DNA of 40,613 nucleotides from a virus: IMG/VR virus record IMGVR_UViG_3300032246_000338, positions 1-40,613 of that record. The stretch is one strand, 5' to 3'. The position numbers were made by a program, and so were the translations under genes. Positions 20,401 to 29,286 of this stretch are shown one piece after another. The notes beneath the pieces are model-generated. The model saw nothing but the letters and a program-made list of their open reading frames with translations. It was not told the DNA's origin and ran no database searches. Within the stretch, counting starts at the first letter, position 1. Each line of letters begins with the position of its first letter.

Positions 20401-22476
20401 GGATATCTAAAGAATCCAGCATTTAATATTCATGATGCTAAAGAAATACCAGCATACCTTGCAGATAAGGTTGCCCTAGTACAGCGCATGTTCCCTTCAT
20501 TTGAGGCACGTGCAGCAATCCTCAAGGGTGAGGTAACATCACAGAAATTAGAGAAATTACTGGCACCATATTCTGATAGACTCTTTGATATTATACCATC
20601 AAACTTTCATTATGAGATTAATACATTTGGTCAAAGTGGGTTTGCTCAGGCAAGCCAAGGCTTTAATAAATTTACATCAAAAACTTTTAACTTTTTAGCA
20701 TCTGTTGAAAACCCTATTCGTGCTATGCTATTCGACAAGATGGCAACTGAAAATGTTGCTAAGAGAATATCATATTTAACAGACCAAGGGTTTAATATCA
20801 CAACAGATACCTTTAACAGTGTGCGTCAAGCCGCTGGACGTGAGGCGCTACAGGAGATGGAAAAGACTCTTTACACAGTCAATAATCCTAATCGTTTTAT
20901 CTCATCATTGCGTGGAATCATAGCATTCCCTGGTGCAAACGTCAACGCATTTATGCGATATGGTCGTCTTGCTGCTAAGAACCCAGTTCGAGCAACTGGC
21001 ATTCTATCTAACTATGGCAGAGCATACACTACATTTGGTGTGGATGAGAATGGCAATCCAACGGATGACATTAACAAGATTACTCACCTAATCGTACCAG
21101 GCAGCAAGGAAATTAATGCTGCTTTTGGTGGAAGTGGACAAGGGGTAAAACTTAGTACCCAGTCACTTGGATTCCTTCTTAACCGTCCAGGACCATCGTT
21201 TATTACAAGCCTTACAATAGGTGAAGTAATGAAAGAATTTCCAAAGACTGAATCTGAAATTGAACAGTTTTCTACTATCGGTGGAATAAATTGGTACAAG
21301 GTATTCTATCCATATGGAGCACCAACTTCTGTTACAGATACATTCCGACCACCTTGGCTTAAGAATGCCATCAACGGGTTTATCGGACCAGAAGGACAAA
21401 AAGATTACCTTAGTTCTTGGAAGTCTATCTACAACTATCATGCAATGTTAGTTGAAATGGGCATTGAAGAAGACATGCCATCTGATAAAGATATTAGAAG
21501 TGAAGTAATGGGCCTCTGGAAGGTAAAGTTTTTCTCTACCTTTATGTCTCCCTATGCTGGTATCCCATACAAGGTCGACACAAACCCTATGGGATTAGCA
21601 TCTACACTATACTACAAGTTACAAGATAAGTACCATGCCCAAGGAATGACCAACCAAGAAGCACGTGATGCTGCTGGTGAGGAAATGCTTTCTCTTATGG
21701 GTCCTGGTTTTATGCTTGATAGAGTGTCTTTTACTGGTTCAACAAAAAATATTAATATTCCAGCAACATATGAATCATATGCTAGGGTGTTTGAAAACAA
21801 TGATGACCTAGTTGGCAGACTTGCTAACATTGATTCTGGTGATATTGGTTTAGTTGGCTTACTTACAGCAGACCTTAACTATAATCCAACAGAACAATCC
21901 AATAACATCCTTTCATTGCTTGCTGACCCAAAGAAAACACTTCCTGGGACAAGCAAGAACCTCAATGACCTCAAGATGAATCCTAAAGAGATTGAGATTG
22001 AGCGCCTTAAGCAGCGCACATGGGACCAGTATATGACAGTAAAACAGGCCTTAGAGGCCAAGATTACTGATGGTAAGACTCTGCGCGCTCACCCAGAACT
22101 AAAGGCTGTTCTTGATAATCTAGCAGTTACAGCATTCAAGGACCAAAGCCAAGCATGGTATGACCAGTACCAATTAGCACAAAGTGGCGATAGTTCTTAC
22201 AAATATGCTCGAGGTTTGCAAGAGATTGTAAACGATAAGAACTTTATGGCTAAGAGTGGCAAGAGCCAGTTCTGGCAGGATACAAAAACGTTCTTAGAGT
22301 CTCGCGCTATTTTTACTCAAGTATACCAGGCTTTGCCTGACTATGACCCACGTAAGGGACAACTTAAAGATGCCTATAATGCTTGGGTTACAACGAATGC
22401 TAACCAATGGGATGGCAACTTGAAAACAATTCTTACACGATACTTTGACAATGACTCACTAAAGGCGGTTAACTAA
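17419..22476 (+). CDS. Very large internal virion protein, 1685 aa
   Basis: One eighth of the genome. It has an alpha-helical, Ala/Lys/Asp-rich composition with long predicted coiled coils (for example around residues 740-880) and no signal peptide or catalytic motif that I can recognise. It is too globular-helical and its segments too varied for a fibre, and it lies in the internal core/ejection protein position of podophages between portal and capsid genes. A role in the inner core or in DNA ejection across the cell envelope fits. A tape measure is the other option if the tail is longer than inferred. Confidence 0.7.
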   Translation: MAVFNSFLSTLGTGLKTITGGGDYLSEEERKKQEALNATIKDAIATTDKITSNIPGNKIAKAATKVSADFLLRAAKKFNDNIYSPLISKPISTLGLLTDKSSPLYKKGQYEEGFQFSDIKAAYDRSAKVSAMQALTKSSLVPLVPQAVLSYGKIDLNDVNLWNDESIKKNFVDNAVGRWFTGIGDLVVGSKGITAFGKIAKVAAVTTIAKPLGLYTKGKTVEQLAADMETGILHGATNGAQGTQTVSGSHALLLAGTKDWGVIEDLVSKYSTNERLIPIIHDATDANVVKDLILADKGNSAALERLAATASDKLFDMSNVKAQIKNKVIQDGIVPMPTGPSALRLQKAFDDAIASNPQFKRIKDAFFDDSYNPLVGGKEFFPIEPTIGKELFIKGEGKLRSAKSAIRNREYDAFTPKPGTARAAFAETTIGETLGGLVMKGVRLAGRGTEALPTGFVSFSGMRPLQARVELKGFLDNLELLRDGNAKIVTGFANGQKVEEKVSIVRQRMEAQYLATLGQESIIQVNALKAIDTQIGNMLAFKAGKYNLKEIDSYVSRFQMNTSKGIQSAKTNGFGIGHDGNVSLIDPQTVRQLADSYRFTPWDDIERQLNIETAKGIKSTGRKAQRLRRDVFQELNSLWSYDVLARPSYAFKQSLFEPIISAGLSQGIHFVYNDIIRGGLSMTAKNTYNFANDFLKRKITNRSEYKAVASNVTDKSKALELAIRIKATAQASVEELLTTASPATKAQHLTAAQKELKTASKIVDGIELDLRDAMVPYGGLEAVPSMATLERRLAYLETQPSAAAKISDIADAKAAIKNYKDVIAKLATNKQVIMDADKAVEDAYIKIDAAVKELGEARVKQADVFGKSAKFKERYYSKEKHTFIIKGQQVSVDSFVQEQSSGGVNNFTSAIREETKNGRTNTLTFLGEIATGQTASLIKRKAPLAKISITDPAYFEELAHIANRQYRGDKLMDLIFAETSMDDILAWSKTDAGKGYLKNPAFNIHDAKEIPAYLADKVALVQRMFPSFEARAAILKGEVTSQKLEKLLAPYSDRLFDIIPSNFHYEINTFGQSGFAQASQGFNKFTSKTFNFLASVENPIRAMLFDKMATENVAKRISYLTDQGFNITTDTFNSVRQAAGREALQEMEKTLYTVNNPNRFISSLRGIIAFPGANVNAFMRYGRLAAKNPVRATGILSNYGRAYTTFGVDENGNPTDDINKITHLIVPGSKEINAAFGGSGQGVKLSTQSLGFLLNRPGPSFITSLTIGEVMKEFPKTESEIEQFSTIGGINWYKVFYPYGAPTSVTDTFRPPWLKNAINGFIGPEGQKDYLSSWKSIYNYHAMLVEMGIEEDMPSDKDIRSEVMGLWKVKFFSTFMSPYAGIPYKVDTNPMGLASTLYYKLQDKYHAQGMTNQEARDAAGEEMLSLMGPGFMLDRVSFTGSTKNINIPATYESYARVFENNDDLVGRLANIDSGDIGLVGLLTADLNYNPTEQSNNILSLLADPKKTLPGTSKNLNDLKMNPKEIEIERLKQRTWDQYMTVKQALEAKITDGKTLRAHPELKAVLDNLAVTAFKDQSQAWYDQYQLAQSGDSSYKYARGLQEIVNDKNFMAKSGKSQFWQDTKTFLESRAIFTQVYQALPDYDPRKGQLKDAYNAWVTTNANQWDGNLKTILTRYFDNDSLKAVN

Positions 22477-22477
22477 C

Positions 22478-23422
22478 ATGGCTCTTACACCAGAGCAAGT
22501 ACCTTTTGATGAGAACAAGGATGGCAAATTAACTGGCGCAGAAATGTCCAACTATACTGCCGCAACCATTGCTAATGCTTTCTCAAGCGACACCTCAGGC
22601 AATCCAAAGTCTGGCACATCGGTTGATACATCTGTAACCAAGTTAACTAAAGAATCTGCACGTGCCCTCATGGAGAAAGCGGCAGAGGCTGCAGACTACA
22701 TGGGAACATTCTCAAGTGCAGACGTTACACAGTTCATGAATGAATTTGATGCAGAACAAGCACGCAATGTTGCTAAAGTTATTACAAAAACAGCATCAAA
22801 AACAACTAAAGGTGGAACAACCGCTGCAGCAGTTGACACTACTGCTGATAGCACAGCAAAGACAGAGTACCCATCAGCCTTCAAGCCCGAACAATTTGCA
22901 TCTGATTGGGTATGGTCAAAGATTAACTTTAAGGATGAAAAGACCCTTGGAACTAAATCTGTTACAGCACTGTCACAGGTGCGTGGAGTTATTGACTCAT
23001 TCCAACTACTTGGAGTATCTGATGCAGAAGCAAAAATTGCTGCAAAGCAGATTGCTATGGGCAAGAAAACTATTGCTGAGTACACTACAGATTTACAGCA
23101 AATTGCTATCAGAGAATACCCACAGTTTGCGGATAGATTTAAACTAGACCCAACCCTTACAACATATGATATTGCTTCTCCTGTTATCAATATGGTTGCT
23201 AAGACTCTAGAAATTGACCCAAAGACTGTCAAGATGGACAATCCAATCGTATTGGCATACACGCGTTATGCTGGTGCAGATGGCAAGGGTACTCCTCCAT
23301 CATACTATGATTTACTTCTTAAGACAAAGCAGTTACCAGAATATCAGAAGACTCAACAGGCAAATAACGAAGCCCGTGACTCAGCGTCATCACTTGCTAA
23401 AGCACTAGGATATGGACTTTAA
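22478..23422 (+). CDS. Internal virion protein with N-terminal EF-hand-like loop, 314 aa
   Basis: Residues 10-21, DENKDGKLTGAE, match the EF-hand calcium loop (D-x-N-x-D-G, Glu at position 12). The remainder is helical, with a Thr/Ala-rich linker (KTTKGGTTAAAVDTTADS) at 105-130 and a C-terminal domain with RYAGADGKGTPPSYYDLL. It ends by TAATG overlap with the next gene. It is probably packed with the 1685-aa protein; calcium may matter for assembly or ejection. Confidence 0.65.
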   Translation: MALTPEQVPFDENKDGKLTGAEMSNYTAATIANAFSSDTSGNPKSGTSVDTSVTKLTKESARALMEKAAEAADYMGTFSSADVTQFMNEFDAEQARNVAKVITKTASKTTKGGTTAAAVDTTADSTAKTEYPSAFKPEQFASDWVWSKINFKDEKTLGTKSVTALSQVRGVIDSFQLLGVSDAEAKIAAKQIAMGKKTIAEYTTDLQQIAIREYPQFADRFKLDPTLTTYDIASPVINMVAKTLEIDPKTVKMDNPIVLAYTRYAGADGKGTPPSYYDLLLKTKQLPEYQKTQQANNEARDSASSLAKALGYGL

Positions 23423-24789
23423 TGAAGGCCCCAATAGAATCAGATGGCACAAGTAACCTTACGCCAGAACAAGTAAAAGCAGAGGCAGCATCAGTAGCAG
23501 CCAAGGCTGCATTAACAACTGCTGGCAATAAGGCTAAGGCTAACCCAACCCCAGCAAATATTGCTGCTATGAAAGATGCATTTGCTGCATCACAAGCAGC
23601 ACCAAGTATTGCTTCAACAGCAGCAGCCACAATTAAAGATATTACTAATAGCATCCCTGCAATTCAAACAAATATTGCAACAGCAACTGCAGATACAAAG
23701 GCAGCAACAGCATCAGCAGATGCAGCAGCCAAAGAAGCAGCAGCAGTTGGTACCAATGGAGTAACATTTCCAAAGGCTGGAACTTTATTGCGCTACAAGG
23801 CTGGCAAGGCAACTGGGTCACGCATCGCGGTATACGCTGATGGCAATGGCGGAGAATTTGATGGGGAAGAAACTAACAACCCAGTCAATCCAAGTAGCAC
23901 AGGATTTACAGATACAGGAGTAATTACTCTTGCTTCCAATACATTTGCCAATACTATTGGGCTCCTTATGGGAGAACTCGAAGCAAGTCAGCCATGGGTT
24001 GAAGAATTACGTACAATTGCACAAGGATTTATAAATACTGGTTCATCAGTTGACGAATCAATCAACCTAGCCCTACGTGATGCCAAAGCACAAGGCAAGG
24101 CTAGTAAGTTTGTACAGCGTTTTTCAGCAATTTTTAAATTACAAGATAGACTCAACTCTGGTGAGACCGTGCAGGTTCCAACCATTGCTGAATATGTTAA
24201 CTCAGAACAGGCACTTGGTGATGTATTTCGCTCTGTTGGACTAGGCGATTTGGCCAATCAAGAGACAGCAGCAAAGATTCTTGGTGATGCTAATAAGTCT
24301 GTTTCAGAGGCAACATCAATTATTGTAGATGTTTTTAATACAATTGATAATGCACCAGAGACACTTAAGGCTGATTTGCAGCAACTTGCTCCAGGGCTAG
24401 ACAGAACATCTCTTGCTAAGGCGCTATTGCTTGGTAAGGAAGGCGCTGCCGAACTCACTAAAAAGGTTGCTAGTATCTCACAGATATCTGCTGCTAAATC
24501 ACAGGGTGTAGCAATTGACTCAGCAATGGGTTCAGACCTAGCAGCAGGAGGAGCAACTTATGGTTCTTCTCTTGGTAAGTTTGCAACAGTCAAGCAACTA
24601 GAACGTGGACAGTCACTCGGACAGATGAGTGGTATTGACTTTACTCAGAATGATGCTATTGCATCAACATTTAACTCTAGTGCTGCTGCAGATGAGAAGA
24701 TTCGCAGAATCAACGAAGAAGAGCAGAATAGATTTGCTGCTAGAGGCGGGAGACTGGCCTCACAAGATAGAGCACTTAACCAATACTAA
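23422..24789 (+). CDS. Internal virion protein with Ala-rich coiled coil, 455 aa
   Basis: Residues 15-110 are an Ala/Lys/Thr-rich coil (EQVKAEAASVAAKAALTTAG and similar repeats). A small beta-type section (LRYKAGKATGSRIAVYADGNGGEF) follows, then helical domains. Composition and place suggest a minor structural or ejection protein. No family recognised with confidence. Confidence 0.65.
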   Translation: MKAPIESDGTSNLTPEQVKAEAASVAAKAALTTAGNKAKANPTPANIAAMKDAFAASQAAPSIASTAAATIKDITNSIPAIQTNIATATADTKAATASADAAAKEAAAVGTNGVTFPKAGTLLRYKAGKATGSRIAVYADGNGGEFDGEETNNPVNPSSTGFTDTGVITLASNTFANTIGLLMGELEASQPWVEELRTIAQGFINTGSSVDESINLALRDAKAQGKASKFVQRFSAIFKLQDRLNSGETVQVPTIAEYVNSEQALGDVFRSVGLGDLANQETAAKILGDANKSVSEATSIIVDVFNTIDNAPETLKADLQQLAPGLDRTSLAKALLLGKEGAAELTKKVASISQISAAKSQGVAIDSAMGSDLAAGGATYGSSLGKFATVKQLERGQSLGQMSGIDFTQNDAIASTFNSSAAADEKIRRINEEEQNRFAARGGRLASQDRALNQY

Positions 24790-24909
24790 AATAGAATCCT
24801 GCATGGACCCATCGGCCCCATCAGCGTATTAGACCGATAGCAAGAGCCAACCTGGTTCCCCGACCAGCAATTGAGGCTTGCGACTACAACGAATAGAAGG
24901 GTGGTTGCT

Positions 24910-25398
24910 ATGAGCAACAACTACTGGGATGAAGAAGACGAAGACCTAGATACCGAAACAGAAACACCAATGGACGGAAGCGACCTCTTAAAGAAGTTGC
25001 GTAAAGCCAAGCGTGCAGATGAAAAGCGTATCAAAGACCTCACTGAGCAACTTGAGACATTATCCAAGGGGCAGCGTGAGCGTATCGTCAAGGAAACCCT
25101 AGAAAAGAAGGGTGTGAATCCAAAAGCAATACGTTTAGTCCTAAAGGACTTGGATGATGTTAACGAAGAGTCAGTGAGTAACTGGCTCGATGATAATGCA
25201 GACTTGTTTGGGCTAGAAGTACGCCAGGATGCGCCTGAAACGAATAACCAAAACCGCGCTGCATTACGTCAGCAGGACATGGTTACTCAGGGTGCAATAA
25301 CACCTGACAGAGCCGAAGATATGTCAATGAGGATTGATAATGCTAATTCAGCAGAAGAAATCATCAATTTGATTTATGGCTCACAAAACCAATCATAG
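24910..25398 (+). CDS. Scaffolding protein
   Basis: 162 aa from ATG 24910 (AAGGG upstream); the frame from 24871 is out of place. Very acidic N-terminus (DEEDEDLDTETETP), long helix KKLRKAKRADEKRIKDLTEQ that should form a coiled coil, helical C-terminus; directly before the capsid gene. All are typical of phage scaffold proteins that shape the prohead and then leave or are cleaved, possibly by the proteasome-like enzyme. The 120 bases upstream (24790-24909) hold no gene and show a weak ATCGG/CCGAT pairing. Confidence 0.8.
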   Translation: MSNNYWDEEDEDLDTETETPMDGSDLLKKLRKAKRADEKRIKDLTEQLETLSKGQRERIVKETLEKKGVNPKAIRLVLKDLDDVNEESVSNWLDDNADLFGLEVRQDAPETNNQNRAALRQQDMVTQGAITPDRAEDMSMRIDNANSAEEIINLIYGSQNQS

Positions 25399-25427
25399 TT
25401 TCTAACTACAAAAAGGAAATAACCTAA

Positions 25428-26384
25428 ATGGCTAACGCATACGTATCCACAGACTCCGCCTCTCTCGGCGGAACCGCTGGTGGTGCTGGTTTAGTACAGA
25501 AGGCTTATGACCGACTTCTCGAGTTCGCGCTCCGTTCAGAGCCACTCATTCGTTCAGTCGCAGATAAGCGTCCTGCTAAGCAAGCAATTCCAGGTTCAAC
25601 AGTTGTTCTACAACGCTACGTTGACCTATCAGCAGCAACAACTGCTCTTTCAGAAGCAACAGACCCAGATGCAGTAGCAATGTCTACACCAACATCAGTT
25701 ACAATTACTCTTGCTGAGTATGGTAACTCTGTTCTTGTAACACGTGCTTTGGAACTCTTCAGCCTTGCTGATGTAGACCCAGCAATTGCTAACATTATTG
25801 CATTCAACCTTGCAGATTCAATTGATGCAGTCGCAATGGCAACATTGCGTGCTGGAACAAACGTAATCTACGCAGGCTCAACTGCAACATCAACAGCAAC
25901 AGTTACTGCTGCTGCAACACTCTCTTCTGCTAACATCCGCAAGGCTGTTGCTAAGTTGCGTGCTGGTAAGTCAGTCGCTCGTAAGGGCTCACTTTACTGG
26001 GCTGGTATCCACCCAGAAGTTTCACACGACCTTCGTGCAGAAACAGGTTCAGCAGGATGGCTCCTTCCAAATCAGTACGGTTCTGCACAGGACCGCATCT
26101 GGGCGGGAGAAATTGGTACATACGAAGGTGCATACTTCGTAGAGTCACCACGTTTGTACAATGCTACAGACGGAGCATCATCTGCTCGTAACTACCGCAC
26201 AATCATCGCTGGACAGCAAGCAATGGCAGAAGCCGTTGCTGAAGAGCCACATGTAGTCATCGGACCAGTCGTTGACAAGTTGATGCGTCACCGCCCAATG
26301 GGTTGGTACGGCGTACTCGGCTTTGCTCGCTACCGCGAAGAAGCACTATACCGAATCGAATCAGGTTCATCAATCGCATCATAG
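25428..26384 (+). CDS. Major capsid protein (N4-gp56 family)
   Basis: 318 aa. The family pattern is visible: early GGAGLVQKAYDRLLEFALRS, central ITLAEYGNSVLVTRALELFS, NLADSIDAVAMATLRAGT, then KGSLYWAGIHPEVSHDLRAE and GEIGTYEGAYFVESPRL. The fold should be HK97-like. Codon use is strongly biased and repetitive, as expected for the most abundant virion protein, with AAGGAAA as ribosome site. A GAAA-tetraloop hairpin follows it. Confidence 0.9.
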   Translation: MANAYVSTDSASLGGTAGGAGLVQKAYDRLLEFALRSEPLIRSVADKRPAKQAIPGSTVVLQRYVDLSAATTALSEATDPDAVAMSTPTSVTITLAEYGNSVLVTRALELFSLADVDPAIANIIAFNLADSIDAVAMATLRAGTNVIYAGSTATSTATVTAAATLSSANIRKAVAKLRAGKSVARKGSLYWAGIHPEVSHDLRAETGSAGWLLPNQYGSAQDRIWAGEIGTYEGAYFVESPRLYNATDGASSARNYRTIIAGQQAMAEAVAEEPHVVIGPVVDKLMRHRPMGWYGVLGFARYREEALYRIESGSSIAS

Positions 26385-26397
26385 TTGATTGACGGGT

Positions 26398-26419
26398 GGG
26401 GCTAGGGAAACCTAGCCTC
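26398..26419 (+). promoter_or_regulatory. GAAA tetraloop hairpin after the capsid gene
   Basis: Nine-pair stem closed by GAAA (GGGGCTAGG and CCTAGCCTC, one G-U pair). No U-tract follows, so it may protect the capsid mRNA 3' end or give partial termination that reduces expression downstream. Confidence 0.6.
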
Positions 26420-26445
26420 ATCAGTAAGTTCACTAAGGAGAACTA

Positions 26446-26715
26446 ATGGCAAATTGGACGTTTGAAACACCGTATGTGCTAGAAGGCCCATCTGGGGGAC
26501 ACAGGTTATTCTACTTTGCCAATTTACGCAAAGGGATTACAATTGTTAAGACTGATGGTGAATATTATCAGACTCGCTATCCAGTAGAAGAAGACTTGCT
26601 CACATACGATGAAGTCTATCGTGGTGGGTATAAGCATACAGTTAACGATGCTACCAAGGCAGCACTCATTGCTGGTGGCGTAGATGTAGTAGAGGCTAAT
26701 TTTACAGCACAATAA
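26446..26715 (+). CDS. Hypothetical virion-region protein, 89 aa
   Basis: Behind AAGGAG. Beta-rich first part (FETPYVLEGPSGGHRLFYFA) with a C-terminal helix. Position after capsid suggests a small head-completion or decoration protein. No family recognised. Confidence 0.65.
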   Translation: MANWTFETPYVLEGPSGGHRLFYFANLRKGITIVKTDGEYYQTRYPVEEDLLTYDEVYRGGYKHTVNDATKAALIAGGVDVVEANFTAQ

Positions 26716-26723
26716 GGGACGCA

Positions 26724-27038
26724 ATGAATTTACATCGAATACAGGCACATCCAGAGTATGTTGAAGGTTGCTTCGGTTGTAAGATAGGAACTCTTGAACT
26801 AGGGACTGGCGATGCAGCCAGAGATATTCCTGACAAAAAGTGGAACTCAGAACTGCAGGCATACAGAGATGCTAAGGCTCAGGGAATCCAACCAGGTGGT
26901 ACAACTAGAGCACATATAGAGGCAGCACACACAGCATCAGAAACACTGGGCAAACCGTACAACTCGGAAACAATGCCTAAGGCACATCAGATTACCAAAA
27001 AAACCGCTGAAGTTATGAAAGAGATTGGGCAAGCATAA
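26724..27038 (+). CDS. Conserved actinophage-type hypothetical protein, 104 aa
   Basis: Contains CFGCKIGTLEL and the segment KKWNSELQAYRDAKAQGIQP followed by GGTT, a pattern I associate with small proteins common in actinobacteriophage head regions. Function unknown. Stop TAA overlaps the next ATG (TAATG). Confidence 0.65.
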   Translation: MNLHRIQAHPEYVEGCFGCKIGTLELGTGDAARDIPDKKWNSELQAYRDAKAQGIQPGGTTRAHIEAAHTASETLGKPYNSETMPKAHQITKKTAEVMKEIGQA

Positions 27039-28540
27039 TGGCACTTACACAGAAGCAAAAGGCTGCAATTGCAGACCAGGCAAGAAAGAATATTGCTAAA
27101 CGTGCCGCTACGCAGCGCACTAAAATTAGCGCATCTGAAGCCCGTACTGTAAGCAGCAAGATGAACAAACGACCTGGTGCCATGAAGGGCTTTACCCTTA
27201 AGGACAGTTCCCTACTCAGCAAGAATGAGAAGAACATCCTTGGTGCCACATCTAAGGCTAATGCTGCTAAGGAAAAATTTCTTCAAAAGAATCGCAACTT
27301 TGCTAAAGGAACTGGCAAGTTACCTACCAAGCAGCGTGTTGGTACCAAGTCTGAATACAAGCAACTAGGTAAAGATATTGAAATGCGTAAGCAACTGATT
27401 GCTCGTAGCAAGGTTGCCCGTGCATCACAGGCTGCCCGCACAGCAAATCCAGCACCAGCAAAGGCAACAACATTAACAAAAGCGGTAACACCAGTGGCAA
27501 CAAAAAAGACAACTGCTACTTCCAAGGTTAAGGCTTCTACTGCGGCAATTAAGAAGAGAACATCACCAAACACAAACAAACCTAAAATTGTAACAAAAAA
27601 TGATGCATTAAGTTTTTCTGCCAAAGGAAAAACTCAAACACCTCAGGCACGAAAATTAAAAAGCGCTCAAGATAAAGTTACAAAGACAAAGAAACTTCAG
27701 ACACTTGAGCAGGCTAAAGCATCTGCTCCAAAACCAATAAGCACACTTAAGAAACCAGCATCTATGGAATACATGTCCAAGACCCCTGCTAGCGCACTAT
27801 CAAAGCCAGCAGGCAAGATTGCCTCTAAGGTTTCTGATGTCAAGAAGGCTGCTAGTTCAACTAAGGTTGGCAATGTAGTCAAGGCAGCAGCAAAGACAAC
27901 TGCTGCTAAATCTGTAGCATCTAAAGCATCATCTGTTGCCGCTAAAGTTGGAAAGAGCAAGTTGGTCAAAGGTGCTGGTTTGGTTGCAAAAGTTGCTACT
28001 GCCGTAGGCGTTGTAAAAGAAGCCAATCAAATTAAAACTGGCCAAGCAGAAAAAGATTTCCGACGCATTCAAGCACTTGAGAATCGAGTTGCCGCAGCAA
28101 AAGGTCAAAAGCCTAAGTACACAAAGAGTGGCTCTAATCGCAATCTTGGTGAGTCACTTAAGGTTGATGCTGGAAATGCATTAAGTTTTGTTGGTCTTGG
28201 AAAGTCTCGCAAGGCTCGCCTAACAGAACTTAAGACTATGGCTGCTAAGGCAGAAAAGAAGAAGAGCCTAACTAAGCCAGCGGCTAAGCCTGCTGCAACT
28301 GCAAGCACACCTAAGACATCAACAGGTTCAAAGCCTGCAGCAACATCAGGAAACAAGTACCGCGTAAATGCTGGAGATACCCTATCAGGTATTGCCTCAC
28401 GCGCTGGAGTTTCACTTAAAGACCTACGTGCATCTAATCCACAAATTACAGACCCACGTAAGATTTATCGTAATACAGGAGTTGTAATACCTAAGGGTGG
28501 CAAAGTGCCAACAGGTGGATATACTAAGAAGGCGAAGTAA
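27038..28540 (+). CDS. Lys/Ala-rich virion protein with C-terminal LysM domain, 500 aa
   Basis: About 430 residues are Lys/Ala/Thr/Ser-rich and histone-like (many AAK, KAxA and KTT repeats), probably DNA-binding or condensing. Residues about 440-490, YRVNAGDTLSGIASRAGVSL then LRASNPQITDPRKI, are a single LysM peptidoglycan-binding domain. The combination suggests a protein injected with the genome that contacts both DNA and the cell wall. It is followed by a run of small basic genes. The very biased composition limits other inference. Confidence 0.75.
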   Translation: MALTQKQKAAIADQARKNIAKRAATQRTKISASEARTVSSKMNKRPGAMKGFTLKDSSLLSKNEKNILGATSKANAAKEKFLQKNRNFAKGTGKLPTKQRVGTKSEYKQLGKDIEMRKQLIARSKVARASQAARTANPAPAKATTLTKAVTPVATKKTTATSKVKASTAAIKKRTSPNTNKPKIVTKNDALSFSAKGKTQTPQARKLKSAQDKVTKTKKLQTLEQAKASAPKPISTLKKPASMEYMSKTPASALSKPAGKIASKVSDVKKAASSTKVGNVVKAAAKTTAAKSVASKASSVAAKVGKSKLVKGAGLVAKVATAVGVVKEANQIKTGQAEKDFRRIQALENRVAAAKGQKPKYTKSGSNRNLGESLKVDAGNALSFVGLGKSRKARLTELKTMAAKAEKKKSLTKPAAKPAATASTPKTSTGSKPAATSGNKYRVNAGDTLSGIASRAGVSLKDLRASNPQITDPRKIYRNTGVVIPKGGKVPTGGYTKKAK

Positions 28541-28542
28541 TC

Positions 28543-28758
28543 ATGGCTAAGATGACAGCAAAGCAGATGAAGGCATATAACATGTTTGAGAAGACTGAAC
28601 CTGCAAAGGTTAAGAAAGCCGAACTTGGTAAGAAGCCAGAGACTAAAGCCGAAAAGGCTAAAGAACTTAAAAAAGGAATGCACCTTATGAATGGCAAGAT
28701 GATGAAGAACTCTGCTATGAAAAAGGCTGCTCCTAAGAAGATGGGCAAGAAGAAGTAA
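28543..28758 (+). CDS. Small Lys-rich protein, 71 aa
   Basis: Begins MAKMTAKQMKAYNMFEKTEP and ends KKAAPKKMGKKK. More than a third is Lys. Probable DNA-binding virion component; next gene overlaps (TAATG). Confidence 0.65.
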   Translation: MAKMTAKQMKAYNMFEKTEPAKVKKAELGKKPETKAEKAKELKKGMHLMNGKMMKNSAMKKAAPKKMGKKK

Positions 28759-28928
28759 TGGCAACACGTATTTCTCCTATGGGAACACAAGCACGCACTG
28801 CGCAAGCAAAGGCTACAGCAAAGGCAACACCAAAGGTAATTAGCCCACGCAAGCGTATTGATGTGTCAAAGATGACACCTGCTCAAAAGAAAGCATACTA
28901 CGACCAAAAAGGGTATGACAATTACTAA
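28758..28928 (+). CDS. Small basic protein, 56 aa
   Basis: Reads MATRISPMGTQARTAQAKAT and continues to a Tyr-rich end (AYYDQKGYDNY). Starts and stops by TAATG overlaps with its neighbours, which supports it as a real gene despite its size. Confidence 0.6.
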   Translation: MATRISPMGTQARTAQAKATAKATPKVISPRKRIDVSKMTPAQKKAYYDQKGYDNY

Positions 28929-29107
28929 TGAAGAAGCATCCAGGATTCAAGGCAAGCCAAAAGAAAATTGCTGCAAAGCAAGGTGTCTCGATGGCAAGTG
29001 CGGGTGCAATTCTTGCTGCGGGTGCGAGGAAAGCATCGAAAGCAGCAGTTAAGGCTAACCCACGTTTAAAGAAAGTATCGGGCGTAATTAAGAAAAAGGT
29101 TAAGTAA
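28928..29107 (+). CDS. Small basic protein with Ala-rich hydrophobic stretch, 59 aa
   Basis: Reads MKKHPGFKASQKKIAAKQGV with a central SMASAGAILAAGARKASKAA. Lys/Ala-rich, amphipathic. Both ends use TAATG coupling. Function unknown. Confidence 0.6.
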   Translation: MKKHPGFKASQKKIAAKQGVSMASAGAILAAGARKASKAAVKANPRLKKVSGVIKKKVK

Positions 29108-29286
29108 TGCCTAAAGCAAAATCAAAAGTAAATGCTGCTGGTAACTATACCAAGCCTGGCATGAGGGCATCGCTATTCAAAAAGATTAAGGCTGGCTCAA
29201 AGGGTGGAGACCCTGGTGAATGGTCTGCTCGTAAAGCGCAGTTGCTTGCAGTTCAGTACAAGAAGGCAGGCGGGGGCTACAAGTAA
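29107..29286 (+). CDS. Small conserved phage protein with GEWSARKAQ motif, 59 aa
   Basis: Contains KPGMRASLFKKIKAGSKGGD then PGEWSARKAQLLAVQYKK and GGGYK. I associate this compact module with small proteins found in many environmental phages. Probably nucleic-acid binding. TAATG overlaps on both sides. Confidence 0.7.
   Translation: MPKAKSKVNAAGNYTKPGMRASLFKKIKAGSKGGDPGEWSARKAQLLAVQYKKAGGGYK

Noticed and set aside
22696-23262. 188-codon minus-strand frame opposite an internal virion gene
   Set aside because: Antisense shadow in a codon-biased gene, with no promoter or operon context.
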